Of a stretch of DNA of 38,175 bases, positions 32,270 to 38,175 are shown one piece after another. The stretch comes from Pseudonocardiaceae bacterium YIM PH 21723 (GTDB lineage: Bacteria > Actinomycetota > Actinomycetes > Mycobacteriales > Pseudonocardiaceae), in contig QZFT01000068.1 in the NCBI GenBank assembly GCA_003600225.1, forward strand, positions 1 through 38,175, written 5' to 3'. Each line of letters begins with the position of its first letter. The stretch's first letter is position 1. A program made the translations under genes and the position numbers. The notes under the pieces are model-generated. The model saw only the letters and a program-made list of their open reading frames with translations. It searched no databases and was not told the DNA's origin.

Positions 32270-33120
32270 GCAAGCTCAAACGCGCGGGGATCGGGGCCGG
32301 GGTGCTCGCGCACCTCGCCCTGATCCTCTATGTCGTGTTCGGCGGCACCCCGTCCGTCCCGCACCGGATGGCGGCGCCGGACACGGTGGCACACAGCGAT
32401 GGCCTGTCCGACACCGAGAGCGGCTACCGGTTCGAGCCGATCACCATGCCCGAACAGCGTGGTGACGCGGTGCCGGTGGCCTTCCGGATCATGAACCCCG
32501 GCGGTGTGGCGGAAACGCGGTTCCTGGACGACCAGGGCAAGCAGCTGCACTTCTTCGTGGTGCGCGATGACATGCAGGCGCAGCAGCACCTGCACCCGGA
32601 GCTGGACGGTGACACCTGGCGGGTGACCATCCGGGTGCCGGACGGTGGCGCCTACCGGATGTTCGCCGAGTTCATCCCGCGGGACAACGGTGATCCGCTG
32701 CACCCGGTGGTGCTCGGCGTGCCGTTCGCCATCGCCGGGGACACCGAACTGGTTCCGGTGCCCGCCCCGGAGGCCACAGTGGACACCGGTAGCGGGTTCA
32801 CCGTGTCCAGAGTGGACGGAACCGCGGATCTGCCGGTACGCAAGCAGACCGTCGTCCGGCTGAAGCTGTCCACATCGGACGGTAAGCCGGTGGAGAAGCT
32901 CGAGCCGTATCTGAACGCCAACGGCCACCTCACCGGATTCCACACGGTGCTGCTGTCCACCACCCACCTGCATCCGATCGAACCGGTGGGCGTGCCGCTG
33001 ATCAACGGGGAACTGACCTTCCAGGCGCTGTTCGGCGAACGCGGTGAATACCGGATGTTCCTGGAGTTCGTCTCGGGAGGCAGGACGCACACGGCGGCGT
33101 TCACCGTGTTCGTCAGCTAG
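32266..33120 (+). CDS. His-rich membrane-anchored exported protein, possible metal binder
   Basis: A 284-residue protein starting at ATG 32266, coupled to the previous gene by ATGA. One N-terminal hydrophobic helix (about 8-26) anchors or exports it. The outer part carries histidine clusters: QQHLHPEL, NGHLTGFH and STTHLHP, and ends with YRMFLEFVSGGRTHTAAFTVFVS. Similar actinobacterial exported proteins with this H-L-H-P pattern occur near copper genes (from memory), so metal binding is a plausible but unproven role. No metal transporter is nearby. Confidence 0.78.
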   Translation: MSKLKRAGIGAGVLAHLALILYVVFGGTPSVPHRMAAPDTVAHSDGLSDTESGYRFEPITMPEQRGDAVPVAFRIMNPGGVAETRFLDDQGKQLHFFVVRDDMQAQQHLHPELDGDTWRVTIRVPDGGAYRMFAEFIPRDNGDPLHPVVLGVPFAIAGDTELVPVPAPEATVDTGSGFTVSRVDGTADLPVRKQTVVRLKLSTSDGKPVEKLEPYLNANGHLTGFHTVLLSTTHLHPIEPVGVPLINGELTFQALFGERGEYRMFLEFVSGGRTHTAAFTVFVS

Positions 33121-33140
33121 GCCGCTGTCAGGCCAAGAAC

Positions 33141-33193
33141 CCGAAGTTGGCGATGTTCGGGCGTCTTTTCAGCCCGAACATCGCCAACTTCGG
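33141..33193. terminator. Long perfect inverted repeat, terminator and repeat-family member
   Basis: The arms 33141-33162 and 33172-33193 are perfectly complementary over 22 bp with a nine-base loop, 20 bases after the stop at 33120 and 30 bases before fdhD. The arm differs from that at 21153-21172 by a single base in the shared 20, so the two belong to one repeat family. Confidence 0.85.
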
Positions 33194-33223
33194 AAGACAG
33201 ATCACGACGTCTAAGCTGGTCCT

Positions 33224-34039
33224 ATGGGCCGAGTGACCGTACGACGCAAAGTGCTGAGGCTGCGCGGCGGCGTCGGCACGGTGCGGCAGGACAACCTGGC
33301 CGCCGAGGAACCCCTGGAGATCCGGGTGGGCGGCAGCCCGCTCAGCGTCACCATGCGCACCCCGGGCGCCGACGTGGAACTGGCACACGGCTTCCTGCTG
33401 TCCGAGGGCATCATCGGCGGCCGCGAGGACGTCAGCATCGCCCGGTACTGCGACGGCGTGGACGACCAGGGGCGCAACACCTACAACGTGCTGGACATCG
33501 CCCTGGCCGACGGCGTCCCGCCACCCAGCCCGGACATCGCGCGCAACTTCTACACCACCTCCAGCTGCGGCATCTGCGGCAAGGCGGCCCTGGACGCGGT
33601 GAGGACCAAGACCCGGCACCAGCCCACCGGTGGCCGGATCGATCCGGCCGTGCTGGCCGAGCTGCCGGACCTTCTGCGCGCCGCGCAGAAGGTGTTCGAC
33701 GCGACAGGCGGGCTGCACGCCGCCGGCCTGTTCAGCTCGGCGGGCGAGCTGCTGGTGGTCCGGGAGGACGTCGGGCGGCACAACGCGGTGGACAAGGTGC
33801 TCGGCTGGGCGATGCTCAGTGACCGGGTGCCGCTGTCGGACACCATCCTGCTGGTATCCGGAAGGGCCTCCTTCGAGCTCGTGCAGAAGGCCGCCATGGG
33901 CGGTATACCGGTATTGGCGGCGGTGTCCGCCCCGTCCTCGCTCGCCGTCGAGCTGGCCGCCGAGCAGGACATCACCCTGATCGGTTTCCTGCGGGCGGAC
34001 ACCTGCAACGTCTACACCGGAGAGCACCGCCTCACATGA
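33224..34039 (+). CDS. fdhD: Formate dehydrogenase accessory sulfurtransferase FdhD
   Basis: A 271-residue cytosolic protein that moves sulfur from a cysteine desulfurase to the molybdenum cofactor of formate dehydrogenase-like enzymes. The redox motif CGICGK (C115, C118) is intact, as are the [10 protein letters not shown] start and the [13 protein letters not shown] and [14 protein letters not shown] motifs. The likely client is the FdhF/YdeP protein at 28603. The stop overlaps the next ATG as ATGA. Confidence 0.96.
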   Translation: MGRVTVRRKVLRLRGGVGTVRQDNLAAEEPLEIRVGGSPLSVTMRTPGADVELAHGFLLSEGIIGGREDVSIARYCDGVDDQGRNTYNVLDIALADGVPPPSPDIARNFYTTSSCGICGKAALDAVRTKTRHQPTGGRIDPAVLAELPDLLRAAQKVFDATGGLHAAGLFSSAGELLVVREDVGRHNAVDKVLGWAMLSDRVPLSDTILLVSGRASFELVQKAAMGGIPVLAAVSAPSSLAVELAAEQDITLIGFLRADTCNVYTGEHRLT

Positions 34040-35199
34040 CAGCTCTGAATGGCCTCACCGTGGTGTCGGTGGAGCACGCCGTGGCGGTGCCCTACGCCAC
34101 CCGGCTGCTGGCCGACCTGGGCGCCCGGGTGATCAAGGTCGAGCGGCCCGGCGGTGACTTCGCCCGGCGCTACGACACCTCCTGCGGGCCGGTGTCCTCC
34201 TACTTCGCCTGGGTCAACGCCGGTAAGCAGTCCGTGGAACTGGACCTGAAGTCCGAGCTCGGCGCGGACGCGATCCGCAGGCTGGCCGACCGGGCCGACG
34301 TGTTCCTGTGCAATCTCTCCCCCGGCGCCACCCGGCGGCTCGGGCTGGACGCCGGCACGCTGCGTGAAAGCCGCCCGGAACTGATCGTCGCCGAGCTGTC
34401 CAGCTACGGCACCGACGGCCCGTACGCGCACCGCAAGGCCTACGACGCCCTGGTCCAGTCCGAGACCGGGCTGATCGACCTCACCGGCACCGGGGAGGAC
34501 CGGGCGCGCACCGGGATCTCGGTGGCCGACATCGCCGCCGGGGTCCAGCTCCAGGCGGCCGTGCTGACCGCGCTGTACCACCGCGAGCGCACCGGTCAGG
34601 GCAGCACGCTGCGGCTGGCCCTGATGGACGCGCTGGCCGAGTGGATGCAGCAGCCCATGCTCTACGCGCTGGGCACCGGCACGGTGCCGCCGCGGTCCGG
34701 GGCGCACCACCTGTCCATCGCGCCGTACGGCCCGTTCCCGTGTGCCGGCGGCGCCGTGCACCTCGCGGTGCAGAACGAGGGCCAGTGGCAGCGGCTGTGC
34801 ACCGAGGTGCTCGGGCGGCCGGAACTGGCCGCGGATCCGCGGTTCGGCACCGTCGCGGACCGGGTGGCCAACCGGGACGAACTGCACGAGATCATGTACG
34901 CGGAACTGGCCGGATTCGGGCCGGACGAACTGCTGGAACGCCTCGACGCGGCCGATGTGCCCGGCGCGCGGACCCGGGACGTGCTCGGCCTCGCCGAGCA
35001 TCCGCAGCTCGCCGCGCGGGACCGCTGGCGGCCGGTAACGGTGAGCGGCGGGCCGGACATATCCCTGTTGCGACCGTCGGTGGATTCGGATGGCTGGACG
35101 GCTCCGCCCGCGAGCGTGCCCGATCTGGGGGAAGACACCGAATCGATACTCAAGTGGCTTGGCTACACATCGGAGCAGATCAGATCATTGACGGGCTGA
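34036..35199 (+). CDS. Class III CoA-transferase (CaiB/BaiF family)
   Basis: A 387-residue CoA-transferase. The N-terminal [35 protein letters not shown] is typical, D165 (SVADIAAG) fits the catalytic aspartate that forms the acyl anhydride with the substrate, and SSYGTDGPY and [10 protein letters not shown] follow. Formyl-CoA:oxalate CoA-transferase is one member, carnitine and bile-acid CoA-transferases are others; the substrate here is open. The ATGA overlap with fdhD couples it to the molybdoenzyme locus, which makes a formate-related acid attractive but unproven. No oxalyl-CoA decarboxylase is present. Confidence 0.92.
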   Translation: MTALNGLTVVSVEHAVAVPYATRLLADLGARVIKVERPGGDFARRYDTSCGPVSSYFAWVNAGKQSVELDLKSELGADAIRRLADRADVFLCNLSPGATRRLGLDAGTLRESRPELIVAELSSYGTDGPYAHRKAYDALVQSETGLIDLTGTGEDRARTGISVADIAAGVQLQAAVLTALYHRERTGQGSTLRLALMDALAEWMQQPMLYALGTGTVPPRSGAHHLSIAPYGPFPCAGGAVHLAVQNEGQWQRLCTEVLGRPELAADPRFGTVADRVANRDELHEIMYAELAGFGPDELLERLDAADVPGARTRDVLGLAEHPQLAARDRWRPVTVSGGPDISLLRPSVDSDGWTAPPASVPDLGEDTESILKWLGYTSEQIRSLTG

Positions 35200-35358
35200 C
35201 ATCCGTCCACAGTCGTAGTCAAGAATCAACCTAGTGCTGTACGGAACACACCTTCCAGCAGAAACATTCGCGAGTCATACTCCGATTGCCAGCTGGGAAC
35301 AGGACGATGGACGGTGCAGGCCGCCATCGGGCAGGCACGGGAAAACGAGGGGAAGAGC

Positions 35359-36267
35359 ATGGCGCGGGGGGAGGTACCCGGCTCGGGCTTCGGTCCGATC
35401 AGCCGGCGCACGTTGCTGTGGTCGGCCGCAGCCGCAGGGGCGGTTGTCGGCGGTACCGTGCTGTCCGCGCGGACCGGTGACCCGACGATCACCACGCTGA
35501 AGCGGCTGGCCGGGTTCGACAACGGCCCGGCGAAGCCCGGCGCGGTGCGGATCGAGAAGGTGCGGTCCCGCGCGCGGAACCGGGTCGTCGACATGGTCAC
35601 CATGTATCCGACCCCGGACCCGGAACCGGATCTGCCGGTCTGTCTGCTGCTACACGGCCGGTTCGGCAGCGCGCGGCTGGCCAGTTTCGGCAAGCTGCCC
35701 AAGGTGCTGTCCACGCTGGTGCACAACGAGCTGGTGCCGCCGTTCGCGCTGGTCGCGCTGGATGGTGGCCCGAACAGCTACTGGCACCGCTACCGGCCGG
35801 ACGACGACCCGATGGAAATGCTCCTGGAGGAGTTCCCGGAGTGGATGCACGAGCGTCAGCTCGGTGACGGGAACGGCACGCCGTTCGCCATCACCGGGGT
35901 GTCCATGGGCGGTTTCGGCGCGCTGGTCTACGCCCGGCGCCGGCTGGAGGCCAACAACCCGTTGAAGGCGGCGGCCGTGGTCTCGCCCGCACTGATGACC
36001 TCGTGGAACGAGATGAAGACGCGGAACGCGTTCGCCGACCAGGCCGCCTGGTCCGCGCTGGACCCGCTGCGGCACATCGACAAGCTCGGCAAGCTTCCGC
36101 TGGGCGTCTGGTGCGGCACCGAGGACCGGTTCATCACCGGTACCCGGCAGTTCATCAAGGCGGCCCGCCCGCAGGTCGCCTCGACCAGCCCGGGTGGGCA
36201 CAACGACATCTACTACACGCATGCCGCCCCGGAGGTCGTGGACTTCCTCGGCCGCTACGTGCCCTGA
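35359..36267 (+). CDS. Exported esterase of the esterase D / antigen 85-like group
   Basis: A 302-residue alpha/beta hydrolase. The N-terminus has a twin-arginine motif SRRTLL (15-20) and a hydrophobic stretch (WSAAAAGAVVGG), so export by the Tat route is likely. LLLHGRFG is the oxyanion strand, the nucleophile elbow is GVSMGG (S182), and D256 (GTEDR) and H281 (GGHND) fit the triad. I chose ATG 35359 with GAGGGGAA upstream; 15 more in-frame residues are possible. The stop overlaps the convergent lipoprotein gene by 13 bases. Confidence 0.86.
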   Translation: MARGEVPGSGFGPISRRTLLWSAAAAGAVVGGTVLSARTGDPTITTLKRLAGFDNGPAKPGAVRIEKVRSRARNRVVDMVTMYPTPDPEPDLPVCLLLHGRFGSARLASFGKLPKVLSTLVHNELVPPFALVALDGGPNSYWHRYRPDDDPMEMLLEEFPEWMHERQLGDGNGTPFAITGVSMGGFGALVYARRRLEANNPLKAAAVVSPALMTSWNEMKTRNAFADQAAWSALDPLRHIDKLGKLPLGVWCGTEDRFITGTRQFIKAARPQVASTSPGGHNDIYYTHAAPEVVDFLGRYVP

Positions 36268-36647
36268 GTCAGGTTCGTCTTGGTGCCGACCCGCTTGACC
36301 AGGTCGATGACCTCGGTCACCGGCTGCGGCAACGTGCCGGTGCACACCGCGGCATTGACCTGTTTCACCCAGCCGTCGGGGTGCCGCAGGGTGAGCTCGT
36401 AGGTGGTGCCGGCCAGGCATCCCTGCCCGACGGCGTCGTACCGGTCCGCCAGCAGGGTCACCGACTCCAGCAGGTGCGCCCGCTCGGCGAGGGGTTCGTC
36501 CACCGTGTAGCGGCTGCTCGGCGACGGATACAGGTGCTCGACGAGCTCCACGGTGCTCTGCGTGACGGAGTCCTTCCCGGCGGCCGGCACGCCACACGAC
36601 ATCAGGGCGGCCAGCGCCACGAGACACACGATTCGACGAACCAGCAT
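36255..36647 (-). CDS. Small lipoprotein, emfourin-like paralogue 3 (degenerate N-terminus)
   Basis: A 130-residue lipoprotein with lipobox LMSC (C18). It aligns with the gene at 37168: YTVD near 47, YELTLRHPDGW (83-93) against YEITVKYADG, and PQPVTEVIDLVKRVGTKT (107-124) against PQLVTDVIGLARKIGVKT. The two cysteines C77 and C102 are exactly 25 apart, as in the paralogue. The GGFAG turn is replaced by LYPSPSS, so the domain may have lost part of its activity. GGAAGGAA precedes the ATG. The 3' end overlaps the esterase. Confidence 0.8.
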   Translation of the reverse strand: MLVRRIVCLVALAALMSCGVPAAGKDSVTQSTVELVEHLYPSPSSRYTVDEPLAERAHLLESVTLLADRYDAVGQGCLAGTTYELTLRHPDGWVKQVNAAVCTGTLPQPVTEVIDLVKRVGTKTNLTQGT

Positions 36648-36666
36648 GGCGGTTCCTTCCGCAAGA

Positions 36667-36698
36667 GAGCCCTACCCCTGTTGATAGGGGTAGGGCTC
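36667..36698. terminator. Hairpin between the second and third emfourin-like genes
   Basis: A perfect 12-bp stem (36667-36678 with 36687-36698) with an eight-base loop lies about 16 bases after the stop at 36714 in the minus direction, so it would end or attenuate the transcript of the 36714 gene. Confidence 0.85.
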
Positions 36699-36713
36699 CT
36701 TCATGACGGAGGT

Positions 36714-37127
36714 CTATCGCAGCGTGTATCCGTACGTGTAGGCCAGCTCGATGGCCTGCGCCAGCTCCGCGGGCTGGGGCTCGCCGGAGACGGTCTGAAT
36801 CCGCTGGAGGTAGTCACCGTAGGAGACGGTGAGGGTCAGCACCGCGCGGTCGCAGCACGGCGGGTTGTCGATGTCGCCGTAGCGCGGCGACAGCTCCCGG
36901 AAGGACGGCTGCTCGACAATGGCGAACAGCTGCGCACTCCCCGGCCGGCCCGGCGCGACCACGTAATTCCGGGTGGTGTTGGCGTAACCGCCCTTGGTCT
37001 GCAGCGTGACTCTTTTGATGTCGGAGCCATTCGACGCGGCGGGAGTGGCCACCGCCGAAGCGCCGATACCGGTAATCATGAACAATGCGGAAACAGCGAG
37101 AACAACGAACTTACGGGTAAAGCTCAC
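36714..37127 (-). CDS. Small secreted protein, emfourin-like paralogue 2
   Basis: A 137-residue exported protein with a signal peptide ending near AVA (25-27) and no lipobox. The mature domain reads VTLQTKGGYANTTRNYVV (40-57), then LTLTVSYGDYLQRIQTVSGEPQPAELAQAIELA (97-129), matching the plan of the 37168 gene (GGFAG, YEITVKYADG, PQLVTDVIGLA). It has adjacent C91-C92 and lacks the second cysteine of its paralogues. The start is GTG 37127 with AAGGA upstream. By resemblance it may be a secreted protease inhibitor. Confidence 0.8.
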   Translation of the reverse strand: MSFTRKFVVLAVSALFMITGIGASAVATPAASNGSDIKRVTLQTKGGYANTTRNYVVAPGRPGSAQLFAIVEQPSFRELSPRYGDIDNPPCCDRAVLTLTVSYGDYLQRIQTVSGEPQPAELAQAIELAYTYGYTLR

Positions 37128-37167
37128 AACAGGTCCTTAAATAGGCTTTTCACTGCGGCTGACTAAT

Positions 37168-37617
37168 TCATCGACCATCGGTCTTGACGCCGATTTTGCG
37201 AGCCAGGCCGATGACATCGGTGACCAGCTGCGGCTTCTGGCTGCAGTCCTCGGTGGTGACCTTCTTGGACTGGCCGTCCGCGTACTTCACGGTGATCTCG
37301 TAGCCGAACTGGTCCCGGCAGTTGTTAGGCGTGCGGTACTCGTCCTTGAGCGAACGGAAGTCCGCTCCGGTGACCTTGCCGTACAGCTCGGCCTTCTCGG
37401 TGGCCCGGTTGTCCTTGTCCACGGTGTACAGGTCGTGCACGCCGGCGAAGCCGCCGGTCTGTAGCACCTGCACGCTGCCGACCTCGGCGGCCGCCGTGGT
37501 GGAGACGGGCGCCGGCGAACCGGCACCGTTCGGCGCACCACACGCGGCTGAGGTCACCAGCATTGTTCCCATCGCAGCGGAAAAGGTTACTGCGACTGCG
37601 AAACGGATGGCCTTCAC
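37168..37617 (-). CDS. Small lipoprotein, emfourin-like paralogue 1
   Basis: A 149-residue lipoprotein; GTG 37617 with GAGGAAGGA upstream is chosen since the signal peptide and SAAC lipobox (C26) follow directly. The domain VQVLQTGGFAGVHDLYTVDKDN (49-70), ADFRSL (85-90), YEITVKYADGQ (106-116) and PQLVTDVIGLARKIG (129-143) matches my memory of emfourin, the inhibitor of protealysin-like M4 metallopeptidases, but by eye only. C100 and C125 probably form a disulfide. It heads the set of three paralogues. No M4 peptidase is in the window. Confidence 0.82.
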   Translation of the reverse strand: MKAIRFAVAVTFSAAMGTMLVTSAACGAPNGAGSPAPVSTTAAAEVGSVQVLQTGGFAGVHDLYTVDKDNRATEKAELYGKVTGADFRSLKDEYRTPNNCRDQFGYEITVKYADGQSKKVTTEDCSQKPQLVTDVIGLARKIGVKTDGR

Positions 37618-38005
37618 AAAAATTCCTTCCTCGGCGGACCCCTGCAGTCCGCCTAACCGAAATAGTGATGGCAATACCATCCGCGACCGCTTGGCGTTCA
37701 CGGAAAGCCGCATTGCATCATCGCTCTGCTTGTGTCCCCGGATGGTTACGCTTCGCGTGGTCATGACTCACAGCCTTTGCTGAATTCACTCACCCGAAAA
37801 TGCTTTTCAGGTGCAATGTCGAGTATGTCAGATGCATCACAATCCGAACCATTGGACTGCCACCAAAGAGGGAAGAATCCGCTGGCAGGCCCCTCTGTCG
37901 GTGGGTAGTCCGCCGACAGCCGGCCGGTGTTCGGTTGCTCACTGCGCTGACCTCGAACGGACACGCGGCGTGCCTGACGCCACACCGCGATCGGTCCGCT
38001 TCCGG
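37618..38005. other. Intergenic segment
   Basis: About 390 bases without a supportable gene. It probably carries the promoter of the emfourin-like operon in its left part. Its right part contains the hairpin at 37895-37919. The open frames through it have no codon bias or recognisable products. Confidence 0.5.
37895..37919 (-). terminator. Candidate terminator of the partial minus-strand gene
   Basis: CTGTCGG (37895-37901) pairs with CCGACAG (37913-37919); the inner bases extend the stem to 10 pairs with one G-T around a GTAGT loop. It is about 90 bases beyond the stop at 38006 in the minus direction. Confidence 0.5.
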
Positions 38006-38175
38006 TCATACCCATAGGACGGGGCTCACACCCGATCGCGTTGCACCGGCCTGGCGATCACGGCCGCCTGGATGGGGTGGCGTGGGGTGGGGTGCGTCTG
38101 GCGGTTGGGGAAGGAGGTCCAGTTCGGCCGCCATGTCCGCGACCCGGCGCAGTGGCCTGATCAGCATGAAGTAGT
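38006..38175 (-). CDS. Possible 3' end of a gene cut by the window edge
   Basis: A minus-strand frame is open from the window end to TGA at 38006-38008. It reads YFMLIRPLRRVADMAAELDL followed by a proline/histidine-rich tail. Third positions are mostly G/C and the first part looks like a normal amphipathic helix, so this may be the last 55 residues of a protein whose start is outside. No family can be named. Confidence 0.35.
   Translation of the reverse strand, partial: YFMLIRPLRRVADMAAELDLLPQPPDAPHPTPPHPGGRDRQAGATRSGVSPVLWV

Noticed and set aside
37618-37764. N-terminal extension of the 37168 lipoprotein
   Set aside because: It would put about 49 basic, non-conserved residues before a normal signal peptide; the GTG with a strong ribosome binding site fits better.
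38050-38115. G-rich stretch resembling the reverse orientation of the repeat family
   Set aside because: Only a short G-T-C-T-G-G-C-G-G-T match; the diagnostic CTTTCCTGCC and TCGAAAG blocks are missing.
1-38175. Search by eye for tRNA genes, CRISPR repeats and insertion sequences
   Set aside because: No tRNA T-loop with matching acceptor stem outside genes, no regularly spaced repeats and no transposase motif were found.

Overview
The window is high-GC DNA with almost only G/C in third codon positions, frequent GTG starts, ATGA/TAATG/GTGA overlaps between cotranscribed genes and many secreted proteins. An EspG/PPE/DUF3558/WXG100-like module, an LprG-P55 pair and a valS-folC-DUF4233 block together point to an actinomycete, most likely of the order Pseudonocardiales. 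The order is inferred from gene content only. No tRNA, rRNA, CRISPR array, transposase or integrase was seen.

Layout. 1-293: a hairpin-headed non-coding repeat (copy A). 294-2835 (minus): a three-gene ABC exporter operon, divergent from 2934-5122 (plus), an LprG-like lipoprotein with a P55-like MFS transporter. 5119-6059 (minus): a GNAT acetyltransferase and ndk. 6243-7235 (minus): a LysR regulator divergent from 7443-11442 (plus), five tandem secreted S1A serine proteases. 11443-12288 (minus): an unrecognised protein. 12368-12811 (plus): a flavodoxin-like protein. 12808-16763 (minus): an XRE/DUF5753 regulator followed by a WXG100/PE-like protein, a DUF3558 lipoprotein, a PPE-like protein and EspG. 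16904-18109 (plus): a beta-propeller lipoprotein. 18172-21141: two paralogous secreted alpha/beta hydrolases that enclose three small secreted paralogues of unknown function on the minus strand. 21208-25551 (minus): DUF4233, folC, valS. 25683-26591 (plus): a membrane-anchored protein. 26592-27644: about 1 kb without genes, holding copy B of the repeat and two structured segments. 27645-28421: a single-pass membrane protein. 28603-35199 (plus): an FdhF/YdeP-type molybdenum oxidoreductase, a choice-of-anchor-B protein, a His-rich exported protein, FdhD and a class III CoA-transferase. 35359-36267: a Tat-type esterase. 36255-37617 (minus): three small paralogous exported proteins that resemble the emfourin protease-inhibitor fold. 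38006-38175: the possible 3' end of another minus-strand gene.

How the parts fit. The housekeeping backbone is valS-folC-DUF4233 and ndk, which sit together in many actinobacteria. Here they are separated by about 15 kb that is mostly exported proteins (proteases, ESX substrates, lipoproteins, hydrolases, small cystine proteins), which looks like an accessory secretome island. The right part is a molybdoenzyme neighbourhood in which FdhD would mature the FdhF/YdeP protein. The least explained items are the small secreted trio between the hydrolase paralogues, the emfourin-like trio, the five-protease array with its reused 5' leader, and two families of intergenic palindromes.
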